A DNA stretch of 64,000 nucleotides, taken from assembly GCF_030687575.1 (NCBI RefSeq), contig NZ_CP117439.1, positions 248,001 to 312,000 of the forward strand, read 5' to 3'. This document shows positions 16,642-25,598 of this stretch, piece after piece; the first letter of the stretch is position 1, and each line of letters opens with the position of its first letter. The notes under the pieces were generated by a model. The model saw only the letters and a list, made by a program, of their open reading frames with translations. It was not told the origin of the DNA and ran no database searches. The stretch is from Pseudomonas sp. FP2309 (GTDB taxonomy: Bacteria > Pseudomonadota > Gammaproteobacteria > Pseudomonadales > Pseudomonadaceae). The position numbers and the translations under genes are program-made.

Positions 16642-19600
16642 AAGGACGCTTCAACTTATCCGACTGGGCCCTCAAGCATCAGTCCTTCGTGTGGTACCTG
16701 ATGTTCGTCGCCCTGCTGATGGGCGTGTTCTCCTACATGAACCTGGGGCGCGAGGAAGACCCCTCGTTCACCATCAAAACCATGGTGATCCAGACCCGCT
16801 GGCCGGGCGCGACCCAGGAAGAAACCCTTAAGCAAGTCACCGACCGCATCGAGAAAAAACTCGAAGAGCTCGACGCCCTCGACTACGTCAAAAGCTACAC
16901 CCGGCCGGGCGAGTCCACGGTGTTCGTGTTCCTCAAGGACACCACCAGCGCCAAGGCCATTCCAGAGACCTGGTATCAGGTCCGCAAAAAGATCGACGAC
17001 ATTCGCGGCTCCTTCCCCCAGGGCCTGCAGGGACCGTCGTTTAACGACGAGTTCGGGGACGTGTTCGGCTCGGTGTATGCGTTTACCGGCGATGGTCTGT
17101 CGATGCGCCAACTGCGTGACTATGTGGAGCAGGTGCGCGCCGAGATCCGCGCGGTGCCGGGGTTGGGCAAGGTCGAGATGATCGGCCAGCAGGACGAAGT
17201 GATTTACCTGAATTTTTCCACGCGCAAACTGGCGGCCCTGGGCATCGACCAGCGTCAAGTGGTGCAGAGCCTGCAATCGCAGAACGCGGTGACGCCCGCC
17301 GGGGTGATCGAAGCCGGGCCGGAGCGGATTTCCGTGCGCACGTCGGGGCAATTCGCCTCGGAGAAGGACCTGGCCAACGTCAACCTGCGCCTCAATGACC
17401 GCTTCTATCGCCTGGCGGACATCGCCGAGATCAGCCGTGGCTACGTCGACCCGGCGCGGCCGATGTTCCGTTTCAATGGCAAACCGGCGATCGGCCTGGC
17501 GATTGCGATGCAGAAGGGCGGCAACATCCAGTCGTTCGGCAAGGCGCTGCACACGCGCATGGACGAACTGACCGCCGATCTGCCGGTGGGCGTTGGCGTG
17601 CACAAGGTGTCCGATCAGGCCGAAGTGGTGGAAGAGGCCGTCGGCGGCTTTACCAGCGCGTTGTTCGAAGCGGTGATCATCGTGCTGGTGGTGAGTTTTA
17701 TCAGCCTCGGTATGCGTGCCGGGCTGGTGGTGGCGTGTTCGATTCCACTGGTGCTGGCCTTGGTGTTCGTGTTCATGGAGTACAGCGGCATCACCATGCA
17801 GCGCGTGTCGCTCGGTGCATTGATCATTGCCCTCGGCCTGTTGGTGGACGATGCGATGATCACCGTGGAAATGATGATCACGCGCCTGGAAAAGGGCGAG
17901 ACCAAAGAACAGGCGGCGACCTACGCCTACACCTCGACCGCGTTCCCGATGCTCACCGGCACACTGGTGACCGTGGCCGGCTTTGTGCCGATCGGCCTCA
18001 ACGCCAGTTCGGCGGGTGAATACACCTTCACCCTGTTCGCGGTGATTGCCGTGGCGATGCTGGTGTCGTGGGTGGTGGCGGTGCTGTTTGCGCCGGTGCT
18101 GGGCGTGCATATCCTCAGCGCCAAGGTCAAACCCCACGACGCCGAACCGGGGCGCGTCGGCCGCGCTTTCAATGGCGGCATGCTGTGGGCCATGCGCAAC
18201 CGCTGGTGGGCGATCGGCATCACGGTGGCGCTGTTTGTCGCGTCGGTGTTCTCGATGCAGTTCGTACAGAACCAGTTTTTCCCGTCGTCGGACCGCCCGG
18301 AAGTGCTTGTCGACCTCAACCTGCCGCAAAACGCCTCGATCAACGAGACGCGCAAGGCCGTCGACCGCCTCGAAGCGATCATCAAGGACGACCCGGACAT
18401 CGCGCGCTGGAGCACCTATATCGGCCAGGGCGCGATCCGTTTCTACCTGCCCCTCGACCAGCAGTTGGAAAACCCCTACTACGCGCAGTTGGTCATCGTC
18501 AGTAAAGGCCTGGAAGAGCGCGGCGCGTTGATTGCGCGCCTGCAAAAACGCCTGCGCGATGACTTCGTGGGCATCGGCAGCTTTGTGCAGCCGCTGGAAA
18601 TGGGGCCGCCGGTGGGGCGGCCGATTCAGTATCGCGTGTCCGGTAAAGACACCGATCAGGTGCGCAAGCACGCGATCGAACTGGCGACGCTGCTGGACAA
18701 AAACACCCATTTGGGCGAGATCATTTACGACTGGAACGAGCCGGGCAAAGTCCTGCGCATCGACATCGCCCAGGACAAGGCGCGGCAATTGGGGTTGTCG
18801 TCCGAAGACGTGGCGCAGTTGATGAACAGTGTGGTCAGCGGTGCCTCGGTGACCCAGGTGCATGACGATATCTACCTGATCAACGTGGTCGGCCGCGCCG
18901 AAGACGCCGAACGCGGCACGCCGGAGACCTTGCAGAACCTGCAGATCGTTACGCCCAACGGCACCTCGATCCCGTTGTTGGCCTTCGCCACCGTGCGTTA
19001 CGAACTGGAGCAGCCGCTGGTGTGGCGCCGTGACCGCAAGCCGACCATTACCATCAAGGCTTCGGTGCGGGATGAGATGCAGCCGACCGACCTGGTCAAG
19101 CAGCTCAAACCCGAGATCGACCAATTCAGCGCGGGCCTGCCGGTGGGCTACCGGGTCGACACTGGCGGCACCGTGGAAGAAAGCGGCAAGGCCCAGGGTC
19201 CGATTGCCAGCGTAGTGCCGTTGATGCTGTTCCTGATGGCAACCTTCCTGATGATCCAGTTGCACAGCGTGCAGAAGATGTTTCTGGTGGCGAGTGTCGC
19301 GCCGCTGGGACTGATTGGCGTGGTGCTGGCGTTGATCCCCACCGGCACGCCCATGGGCTTTGTGGCGATCCTGGGGATTCTGGCGCTGATCGGCATCATC
19401 ATCCGCAACTCGGTGATTCTGGTGACGCAGATTCACGAGTATGAAGTGGCCGGCTACACGCCGTGGGATGCGGTGGTGGAAGCCACCGAGCACCGGCGTC
19501 GTCCGATCCTGCTCACCGCAGCGGCGGCGAGCCTGGGCATGATCCCGATTGCGCGAGAAGTGTTCTGGGGGCCGATGGCCTACGCGATGATCGGCGGGAT

Positions 19601-19703
19601 CATCATCGCGACCTTGCTGACCCTGCTGTTCCTGCCGGCGCTGTATGTGGCCTGGTACAGGATCCGCGAACCGAAGCAGGACCCGCAGGAAAAACGCGGT
19701 TAA
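16638..19703 (+). CDS. triC: RND efflux pump inner-membrane subunit (TriC-like)
   Basis: A 1021-residue proton-driven pump of the AcrB superfamily with 12 membrane segments and two large periplasmic loops. The paired proton-relay aspartates are D404-D405 in LGLLVDDAMITVEMM. The N-terminus (NLSDWALKHQSFVWYLMF, then NLGREEDPSF) is typical of the TriC/MexK-like branch rather than MexB. No outer-membrane channel gene follows, so it should borrow a TolC/OpmH-type protein, as TriABC does. Substrates may include triclosan and similar hydrophobic compounds; this is inferred. Confidence 0.88.
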   Translation: MKGRFNLSDWALKHQSFVWYLMFVALLMGVFSYMNLGREEDPSFTIKTMVIQTRWPGATQEETLKQVTDRIEKKLEELDALDYVKSYTRPGESTVFVFLKDTTSAKAIPETWYQVRKKIDDIRGSFPQGLQGPSFNDEFGDVFGSVYAFTGDGLSMRQLRDYVEQVRAEIRAVPGLGKVEMIGQQDEVIYLNFSTRKLAALGIDQRQVVQSLQSQNAVTPAGVIEAGPERISVRTSGQFASEKDLANVNLRLNDRFYRLADIAEISRGYVDPARPMFRFNGKPAIGLAIAMQKGGNIQSFGKALHTRMDELTADLPVGVGVHKVSDQAEVVEEAVGGFTSALFEAVIIVLVVSFISLGMRAGLVVACSIPLVLALVFVFMEYSGITMQRVSLGALIIALGLLVDDAMITVEMMITRLEKGETKEQAATYAYTSTAFPMLTGTLVTVAGFVPIGLNASSAGEYTFTLFAVIAVAMLVSWVVAVLFAPVLGVHILSAKVKPHDAEPGRVGRAFNGGMLWAMRNRWWAIGITVALFVASVFSMQFVQNQFFPSSDRPEVLVDLNLPQNASINETRKAVDRLEAIIKDDPDIARWSTYIGQGAIRFYLPLDQQLENPYYAQLVIVSKGLEERGALIARLQKRLRDDFVGIGSFVQPLEMGPPVGRPIQYRVSGKDTDQVRKHAIELATLLDKNTHLGEIIYDWNEPGKVLRIDIAQDKARQLGLSSEDVAQLMNSVVSGASVTQVHDDIYLINVVGRAEDAERGTPETLQNLQIVTPNGTSIPLLAFATVRYELEQPLVWRRDRKPTITIKASVRDEMQPTDLVKQLKPEIDQFSAGLPVGYRVDTGGTVEESGKAQGPIASVVPLMLFLMATFLMIQLHSVQKMFLVASVAPLGLIGVVLALIPTGTPMGFVAILGILALIGIIIRNSVILVTQIHEYEVAGYTPWDAVVEATEHRRRPILLTAAAASLGMIPIAREVFWGPMAYAMIGGIIIATLLTLLFLPALYVAWYRIREPKQDPQEKRG

Positions 19704-19720
19704 AGCGGTGGTAGCTGTTT

Positions 19721-20347
19721 CTAGGATTTGCGCCAGACGCTCGCCAGCCATGGCTGCTGCTCACGCGGCAGTCCGGCGGGCCGGTAGTAGTGTTCCAGCT
19801 CGACAAATCCGGCGGCGGTCAGTAACGCTTGCCATGCTGCCAGGTCGTGATAGGCGCCATAACGCGGCCCGTTCCAACCTTCCTGGTTCTCGCCACGCGG
19901 GTTGGAGCTGAACAGCACGCCGCCCGCTTTCAGAGCCCCGTGCAACTGCTTGAGCACCCGTGGCAGTTCCTGCCTGGGAATATGAAACAGCACTGCATTG
20001 GCGAAGATCCCGTCAAAGCGCGCCGCCGGTAAATCCAGTTTGAGGAAGTCCTGCTGCAATACTTCGCAACCGCTGTCTTCGCGTGCCATCTGCGCAAACC
20101 GCTCGGAGCCGTCGAGCCCCACGGCGATGTGGCCCATGCGCGTGAAGGTTTGCAAATCCCGCCCCGGTCCGCAGCCGAAATCCAGCACGGTAAACGGAGG
20201 GGTGCCCTGGATATGCCGCAATAACGCGTCGATGTTCTGGGTTACATCGTGGTCGCGGGTGCCTTCACGGAAGTCCTCGGCCACCGTGTTGTAGTGGCCG
20301 AGGGTGGTGGACGTGATCTGGTCGAGGTCATCGGGCTTGAGGGTCAT
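19721..20347 (-). CDS. Class I SAM-dependent methyltransferase
   Basis: A 208-residue methyltransferase with the SAM-binding motif VLDFGCGPGRDLQTF at residues ~55-69, the acidic residue closing strand 2 in GLDGSE, and FDGIFANAVLFHIP as motif II/post-I. Substrate unknown. It is convergent with triC, only 17 bases from its stop, and has 40 bases between its start and the metI stop on the same strand, so it is probably transcribed independently. Confidence 0.85.
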   Translation of the reverse strand: MTLKPDDLDQITSTTLGHYNTVAEDFREGTRDHDVTQNIDALLRHIQGTPPFTVLDFGCGPGRDLQTFTRMGHIAVGLDGSERFAQMAREDSGCEVLQQDFLKLDLPAARFDGIFANAVLFHIPRQELPRVLKQLHGALKAGGVLFSSNPRGENQEGWNGPRYGAYHDLAAWQALLTAAGFVELEHYYRPAGLPREQQPWLASVWRKS

Positions 20348-20387
20348 GACGGGTAAATACCGGGCGCTGAGAGGGCCCGACTATACC

Positions 20388-21032
20388 TCACCGCTTGTTC
20401 AGCACCCGCGCCAGGCGATCACCGCCCAGTTGGATCACCGCCACCAGCACCACCAGCAACACGATCACCGTGAGCATGATCTGCGTATCAAAGCGCTGAT
20501 AGCCATAGCGGTAGGCAATGTCGCCCAGGCCACCGGCGCCAATCGCGCCGGCCATGGCCGACGAGTTGATCATGGTCACCAGGGTGATGGTAAATCCGCC
20601 GACAATCCCCGGCAGCGCTTCGGGCAGCAGCACATGCCAAATGATGTGCCGGCGCCGGCAGCCCATGGCCTGCGCCGCTTCGATCAGGCCGTGATCGACC
20701 TCGCGCAGGCTCACCTCGGCGATGCGGGCAAAGAACGGCGTGGCGGCGATGGTCAGCGGCACCACCGCCGCCCACACGCCGTAGGTGGTGCCGACGATCA
20801 GCCGGGTGAACGGGATCAGCGCCACCATCAGAATCAAAAACGGAATCGAGCGGAACAGATTGACGAAAGCTCCCAGCACGCGGTTCAACGCCGGGGCCTG
20901 GTAGATGCCGCCCTTGTCGCTGGTCACCAGAAACACCGCCAGGGGAATCCCCACCAGCAACGCGATCAACGACGACACGCCGACCATCAATAAGGTGTCG
21001 ATGGCGCCCTGTACTAAACGATCAAACCACAT
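20388..21032 (-). CDS. metI: Methionine-type ABC transporter permease MetI
   Basis: A 214-residue permease with five to six hydrophobic segments. The EAA-type loop [23 protein letters not shown] is replaced here by the in-sequence form [15 protein letters not shown] near residue 125; [24 protein letters not shown] in the last third is the MetI signature. The start at 21032 (MWFDRL) is chosen because upstream codons belong to metN; the two genes overlap by 11 bases. It is the last gene of the metQ-metN-metI set. Confidence 0.92.
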   Translation of the reverse strand: MWFDRLVQGAIDTLLMVGVSSLIALLVGIPLAVFLVTSDKGGIYQAPALNRVLGAFVNLFRSIPFLILMVALIPFTRLIVGTTYGVWAAVVPLTIAATPFFARIAEVSLREVDHGLIEAAQAMGCRRRHIIWHVLLPEALPGIVGGFTITLVTMINSSAMAGAIGAGGLGDIAYRYGYQRFDTQIMLTVIVLLVVLVAVIQLGGDRLARVLNKR

Positions 21033-22137
21033 AACCCAGCACCTCCACCTGGTGTGCCCAGTTCGCGGCACGGTTGCGCAACTCGTCGGCGCCGTGGCTC
21101 GAACCACTCACCGCCAGCAGCAATTGCCCCAGGGCATGCCCCTGGATGCGCTCCACGCCGCCTTGCAGCAAACGCACGCGCCCACCGAGGGCGCTGAACA
21201 ACGCGGCCAGGTCGGGCTCATCGCTGGCGCTGCCGGTGAGCTGCAAGCGCAGCACTACGGCGGCGTCGGGCGTTGGCGCGGTGGCGTGCAAACGACGTTG
21301 CAGCTCTTCCGGCAGCCCGTGTTGCAACGGCGCCAGCAGGGTTTTGCTGACCTCATGGCGCGGGTTGCCGAACACTTCCCACACCGGGCCCTGCTCGACG
21401 ATGCGCCCGTGTTCCAGCACTACCACGCGGTCGCAGATGTCGCGAATCACCGCCATTTCATGGGTGATCAGCACGATGGTCAGGCCCAGGCGCCGGTTGA
21501 TCTCGCGCAGCAGGCCGAGGATCGATTGGGTGGTTTCCGGGTCCAGCGCCGAGGTGGCCTCGTCGCACAGCAGAATCTCGGGGTCGTGCACCAGCGAACG
21601 GGCGATGCCCACTCGTTGTTTCTGCCCGCCGGACAGCTGCGCCGGGTAGGCCGTGTGCTTGTCCTGCAAACCCACCAGCTCCAGCAGCTCGCGCACCTTT
21701 TGCTCACGCTGCAGCTTGGGCACGCCGGCGACTTTCAGCGGCAACTCGACGTTCTGCCACACCGTCTTGGCCGACATCAGGTTGAAGTGCTGGAAGATCA
21801 TGCCGATGCGCCGGCGCAGCGCCACCAAGTGGTCTTCGTCGAAGTCGCCGATGTCCACCTGATCGATCAATACGCGCCCGCTGCTGGGTTGCTCCAGGCG
21901 GTTGATGGTGCGGATCAGCGACGATTTGCCGGCGCCGCTACGGCCGATGATGCCGAACACCTCGCCGCGTTGGATCGCCAGGTCGATGCCTTGCAATGCT
22001 TGCACGCGGCCGTCGTAGGTCTTGCCCAGGTTGATAAAACGCACGTGGGCGCGGTTCAGCTGCGGGTGCAGTTCTGTGTGCTCGGCGTCTCTGGGCGCGG
22101 TGCCCAGGTCGCGCAGTCGGGCGTTGGCGGCACTCAT
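21022..22137 (-). CDS. metN: Methionine-type ABC transporter ATPase MetN
   Basis: A 371-residue ATPase with Walker [10 protein letters not shown] (~63-71), signature [15 protein letters not shown] (~167) and Walker [15 protein letters not shown] (~188). The last ~90 residues form a NIL-type domain, where methionine inhibits transport in the E. coli protein. About 25 extra N-terminal residues precede the first strand. Its start overlaps the metQ stop by four bases. With the divergent MetQ before it, the substrate may be a methionine analogue. Confidence 0.92.
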   Translation of the reverse strand: MSAANARLRDLGTAPRDAEHTELHPQLNRAHVRFINLGKTYDGRVQALQGIDLAIQRGEVFGIIGRSGAGKSSLIRTINRLEQPSSGRVLIDQVDIGDFDEDHLVALRRRIGMIFQHFNLMSAKTVWQNVELPLKVAGVPKLQREQKVRELLELVGLQDKHTAYPAQLSGGQKQRVGIARSLVHDPEILLCDEATSALDPETTQSILGLLREINRRLGLTIVLITHEMAVIRDICDRVVVLEHGRIVEQGPVWEVFGNPRHEVSKTLLAPLQHGLPEELQRRLHATAPTPDAAVVLRLQLTGSASDEPDLAALFSALGGRVRLLQGGVERIQGHALGQLLLAVSGSSHGADELRNRAANWAHQVEVLGYVV

Positions 22138-22949
22138 TTTTTTGCTTCCCAGCCGACTTGGTAGAGTTTGCCCAGGGATTTATCCAGCGCGGCGCGCACC
22201 ACCGGCGAGTGCTGGTAGATGTCGACGAACTGGATCACCCGTGGATCGGTTTTGCTTTTGGGCTGGATCACGAATTGGATCACGTACTCCGGGTGGTCGA
22301 GGCCGTCGAACAGCAGCGCCGACTCGGCATCGAAGGTCTTGGACAGGCGGATATACGCCGGGTAGCCCTGCACCAGGTCGGCATCGTCATAGGCGCGCAC
22401 CAGTTGCACGGCTTCCACTTGCAGGATCTTGAGCTGCTTCGGGTTGGCGACGATGTCTTCTTCGGTGGCCTTGTAGCCCACGCCTGGTTTGAGGCTGATC
22501 AGCCCGGCCTTGGCCAGCAGTTGCAGGCCGCGCCCGCTGTTGATCGGGTCGTTGGCGATGGCCACGCTGGCGCCTTCAGGCAGGTCTTTGAAGCTTTTGT
22601 AGCGCTTCGAATACAGCCCGACATTGTTGATGATGCCTGGCGCGTACGGCACCAGGTCAAACCCGGCGGCGGCTTTGGCGTTTTCCAGGAACGGGATGTG
22701 CTGGAAGTAGTTCACGTCGATATCGCCGGCCGCCAGGCTGACGTTGGGCGCGATCCAGTCGGTGAATTCCACCAGCTCGACCTTCAGGCCCTGCTTGCCG
22801 GCCTCGGCTACGGCGGCTTCCAGGGGGATCGCGAAGGCGGCGGTGGTGCCGACTTTGAGCGGCGCATCGGCGGCGAACACCGCTGAGCTGAATACGCCGA
22901 GGGCCAGGGCCAGTGCCTTGACTGGGTTATTGAGCAATGTCTTTTTCAT
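22134..22949 (-). CDS. metQ: MetQ/NlpA-family binding protein, divergent copy
   Basis: A 271-residue exported binding protein with a signal peptide (1-26, ending VFA) and no lipobox. It keeps the MetQ frame ([35 protein letters not shown]) but differs from the stand-alone MetQ in the ligand region: where that has LINTNYALEAGL, this has [16 protein letters not shown]. The start at 22949 (MKKTLL) is chosen for the signal peptide. It follows the flavin monooxygenase cluster, which suggests import of an organosulfur compound for oxidation. That is inference. Confidence 0.85.
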   Translation of the reverse strand: MKKTLLNNPVKALALALGVFSSAVFAADAPLKVGTTAAFAIPLEAAVAEAGKQGLKVELVEFTDWIAPNVSLAAGDIDVNYFQHIPFLENAKAAAGFDLVPYAPGIINNVGLYSKRYKSFKDLPEGASVAIANDPINSGRGLQLLAKAGLISLKPGVGYKATEEDIVANPKQLKILQVEAVQLVRAYDDADLVQGYPAYIRLSKTFDAESALLFDGLDHPEYVIQFVIQPKSKTDPRVIQFVDIYQHSPVVRAALDKSLGKLYQVGWEAKK

Positions 22950-22993
22950 AGTGGGTTTCCAGTCATAAGGTATTCGGACAAACAATGCAGATC

Positions 22994-23020
22994 CCAGGTG
23001 GGGGCTTGCCCCCTCCCACA
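22994..23020. repeat. Hairpin repeat between monooxygenase and metQ
   Basis: GGGGGC-TT-GCCCCC (23000-23013) with imperfect flanking arms (CAGGTG/CTCCCAC) matches the widespread Pseudomonas TGGGAGGGGGC-type repeat. Inside a same-strand run it may lower expression of metQNI or mark separate transcription. Confidence 0.6.
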
Positions 23021-23028
23021 GGTCTTGT

Positions 23029-24381
23029 TCAGTGTCGGTAGGTGGATCCGGTGTGTTGTTCGGGCAGGCGGGCGCCGGCGTGGAAGACTTTTTCACGCAA
23101 GGTGCCTGGCTCATAGGCGGTCTTGTACGACCCACGGCGTTGCAACTCCGGCACCACCAGGTCGATAAAATCCACGTAGCTTTCCGGGGTCACGATGCGC
23201 GTGAGGTTGAAGCCGTCCAGGCCGGTTTCGCTGATCCAGGATTCCAATTCATCCGCTACCTGCTCGGGCGAGCCGACCAGGGTGATGTAGCGGCCGCCCA
23301 AGGCGTGCTGCTCCAGCAACTTGCGCCGGGTCCAGTCGTTGTTTTGCAGGTGCCGGGTGGCCGACTGGATCGCGTTGCTCTTCACGTATTGGATCGGTTC
23401 ATTCAGCGCGTACTGGGAAAAATCTATCGCCGTGGACGCCGAAAAGTGCGCCACGCCGGCCTCGGCACTGGCGTAGCTCAGATACTCCGCATGCTTGGCC
23501 CAGGCCAGTTCCTCGGTAGCGCCGACGATCACGTTCAGCCCCATGAACACCTTGATGTCGTCCGGGTTGCGCCCGGCCGCCAATGCGCTGGCCCGCACCT
23601 TGTCCACCTGAACCTTGGTCGACGCCTTGTTCTGCCCGCTGATAAACACACACTCGGCATGCTGCCCGGCGAACAGCAAGCCCCGGTCCGAGCTGCCGGC
23701 CTGGAACAGCACCGGCGTGCGCTGCGGCGACGGTTCGCACAGGTGATAACCCTGCACCTGATAGAACTCGCCGTGGTGCTCGACCTTGTGCACTTTGCCC
23801 GGCTGCGCATAGACCCGTTGCGCGGGATCGTTGATAACGGCGTCGTCTTCCCAGCTGCCTTCCCAGAGTTTGTACAGCACCTGCAAGTATTCATCGGCCT
23901 GGTCGTAGCGCCGGTCGTGCTCGACCTGCTCGGTCAGGCCCATGGCCTTGGCGGCGCTGTCGAGGTAACCGGTGACGATGTTCCAGCCCACCCGACCCCG
24001 GCTCAGGTGATCGAGCGTGGACATGCGCCGGGCGAACAGGTACGGCGGCTCATACGTGAGGTTGGCGGTGAGGCCGAAGCCAAGGTTTCGGGTGACGGCA
24101 GCCATGGCCGAGACCAGCAGCAGCGGGTCGTTGACCGGCAGTTGGATCGATTCTTTGAGCGGCACCTCGATGCTGTTTTGGTACACGTCATACACACCGA
24201 CGATATCGGCGATGAATAACCCGTCGAACAACCCGCGTTCCAGGGTTTGAGCCAGGTCGGTCCAGTACTCGAGGGTTTTGTACTGCGTGGACGTGTCCCG
24301 TGGATGGGTCCACAGGCCGTGGTTGATATGCCCGATGCAGTTCATGTTGAACGCATTGAGCAGGATTTTTTTCTTCGCCAT
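23029..24381 (-). CDS. Flavin-dependent monooxygenase, NtaA/SnaA/DszA family
   Basis: A 450-residue luciferase-like enzyme using reduced FMN. The start KKILLNAFNMNCIGHINHGLW and the segments GLFDGLFIADIVGVYD, GRVGWNIVTG and QAGSSDRGLLFAGQHAECVF are characteristic of the DszA/NtaA group, which opens sulfone or amine substrates. No flavin reductase is encoded next door. Its ATG overlaps the stop of the upstream acyl-CoA-dehydrogenase-like gene (TGATG), so translation is coupled. Likely role: desulfurisation of an imported organosulfur compound. Confidence 0.88.
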   Translation of the reverse strand: MAKKKILLNAFNMNCIGHINHGLWTHPRDTSTQYKTLEYWTDLAQTLERGLFDGLFIADIVGVYDVYQNSIEVPLKESIQLPVNDPLLLVSAMAAVTRNLGFGLTANLTYEPPYLFARRMSTLDHLSRGRVGWNIVTGYLDSAAKAMGLTEQVEHDRRYDQADEYLQVLYKLWEGSWEDDAVINDPAQRVYAQPGKVHKVEHHGEFYQVQGYHLCEPSPQRTPVLFQAGSSDRGLLFAGQHAECVFISGQNKASTKVQVDKVRASALAAGRNPDDIKVFMGLNVIVGATEELAWAKHAEYLSYASAEAGVAHFSASTAIDFSQYALNEPIQYVKSNAIQSATRHLQNNDWTRRKLLEQHALGGRYITLVGSPEQVADELESWISETGLDGFNLTRIVTPESYVDFIDLVVPELQRRGSYKTAYEPGTLREKVFHAGARLPEQHTGSTYRH

Positions 24382-25574
24382 CAGAGGGTCCCCCGCAGCG
24401 GCGGGTTTTCGTCGTTGAGGTAGTAATTGCCGACGGCGTGGTACTTCCAGCGCACCGGGTCGTGCAGGGTGTGCACGCGCGCGTTGCGCCAGTGACGGTC
24501 CAGGCCGTGTTCGGCCAGGGTCGCCTGGCTGCCGGCGAGTTCGAACAGGGTGCTGCCGGCGGCCAGGGATATTTCGGTGCTCAGGGCGCGGACTTCGGCG
24601 ACGGCAATGGACGCGGCAGCGACGGTATCGGCGGTGGGGTCGGCCTGGGCGCGGTCGAGGTATTCACCGGAGCGCTCCAGCAGCGCCTCGGCGGCGTGCA
24701 GGCGGATGCTCAAGTGACCGAAGCTCTTCAGGGTCAGCGGGTCTTCGGTGGCCTTGTCGTTACCGGAATCAATCCACGGGCGGGTCTTGGTGCGCACAAA
24801 GTGCAGCGCATCTTCAAAGGCCGCGCGCGCGATGCCGGTGTCGATGGCGGCGTGAAGGATCTGTGCCAGCGGGCCGACGGTAGTCGGGCGTGCAAAGGCG
24901 CTCTGGAAAGGGACTACGTCATGGGCGGCGACCCACACGTTGTCGAACACCACCGAGCCACTGCCGGTGGTGCGCTGGCCGAAGCCGCTCCAGTCGTCGA
25001 TGACCGTCAGGCCTTCACTGTCACGCGGCACGAAGGCCAGTTGCTGGATGCCGTGTTCGTCCACCACCGAGGTGGGGATGCGTTGGGCATAGAGTGCGCC
25101 GGTGGCGTAGAACTTGCGGCCGCTGATGCGAAACCCATCGCCGTCGCGGCTGATACGGGTGACGCGATCGTGTGCGGTCTTGGTGCCCAGTTCGGCCAGG
25201 GCGTTGCCGAAGCGCCGGCCGGCGAGCACTTCGGCGTACAGGCGTTGTTGCTGCGCCGGGCTGCCGTTCACGCGCAGGACTTCCAGGGCATAGAAATGGT
25301 TTTGCGGGATCTGGCCCAGGGACGCGTCGGCCTCGGCGATCAGCGCGATGACCTTGGCCAGGGTGACGTTGGACACGCCGGCACCCCCGTAGGCTTGCGG
25401 CACGCTGATGCCCCACAGGCCCGAACGGGAAAACGCATCCAGTTCGGGCCAGGGCAGGCGGCGCTCGCGGTCGCGCTGAGCGCTGTCGCGACGAAAGTCT
25501 TCGGCCAGGTCGCTGGCGACAATAAGGGCGTGTTCATCGCTGGTGATAACCGCGACGCTTGCAGAGAAAGGCAT
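24381..25574 (-). CDS. SfnB/DszC-type flavin oxidoreductase (acyl-CoA dehydrogenase fold), copy 2
   Basis: A 397-residue protein with the acyl-CoA dehydrogenase fold: N-terminal helical domain (~20-120), beta domain (~125-230) with WSGFGQRTTGSGSVVFDNVWV, and a C-terminal helical domain ending HTLHDPVRWKYHAVGNYYLN. These match the SfnB family for sulfur acquisition and the DszC sulfur monooxygenase rather than true acyl-CoA dehydrogenases. It is a paralogue of the next gene upstream; both share GQRTT and HTLHDPVRWKYHA. Confidence 0.85.
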   Translation of the reverse strand: MPFSASVAVITSDEHALIVASDLAEDFRRDSAQRDRERRLPWPELDAFSRSGLWGISVPQAYGGAGVSNVTLAKVIALIAEADASLGQIPQNHFYALEVLRVNGSPAQQQRLYAEVLAGRRFGNALAELGTKTAHDRVTRISRDGDGFRISGRKFYATGALYAQRIPTSVVDEHGIQQLAFVPRDSEGLTVIDDWSGFGQRTTGSGSVVFDNVWVAAHDVVPFQSAFARPTTVGPLAQILHAAIDTGIARAAFEDALHFVRTKTRPWIDSGNDKATEDPLTLKSFGHLSIRLHAAEALLERSGEYLDRAQADPTADTVAAASIAVAEVRALSTEISLAAGSTLFELAGSQATLAEHGLDRHWRNARVHTLHDPVRWKYHAVGNYYLNDENPPLRGTL

Positions 25575-25598
25575 GGGTGTTCTCCAGGGTCTGGTCGG

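Noticed and set aside
16656..19751. A minus-strand open frame of 1031 codons opposite triC
   Set aside because: High-GC codon bias in triC keeps the antisense frame open; the translation is His/Gln/Arg-rich with no domain, and triC is clearly the real gene.
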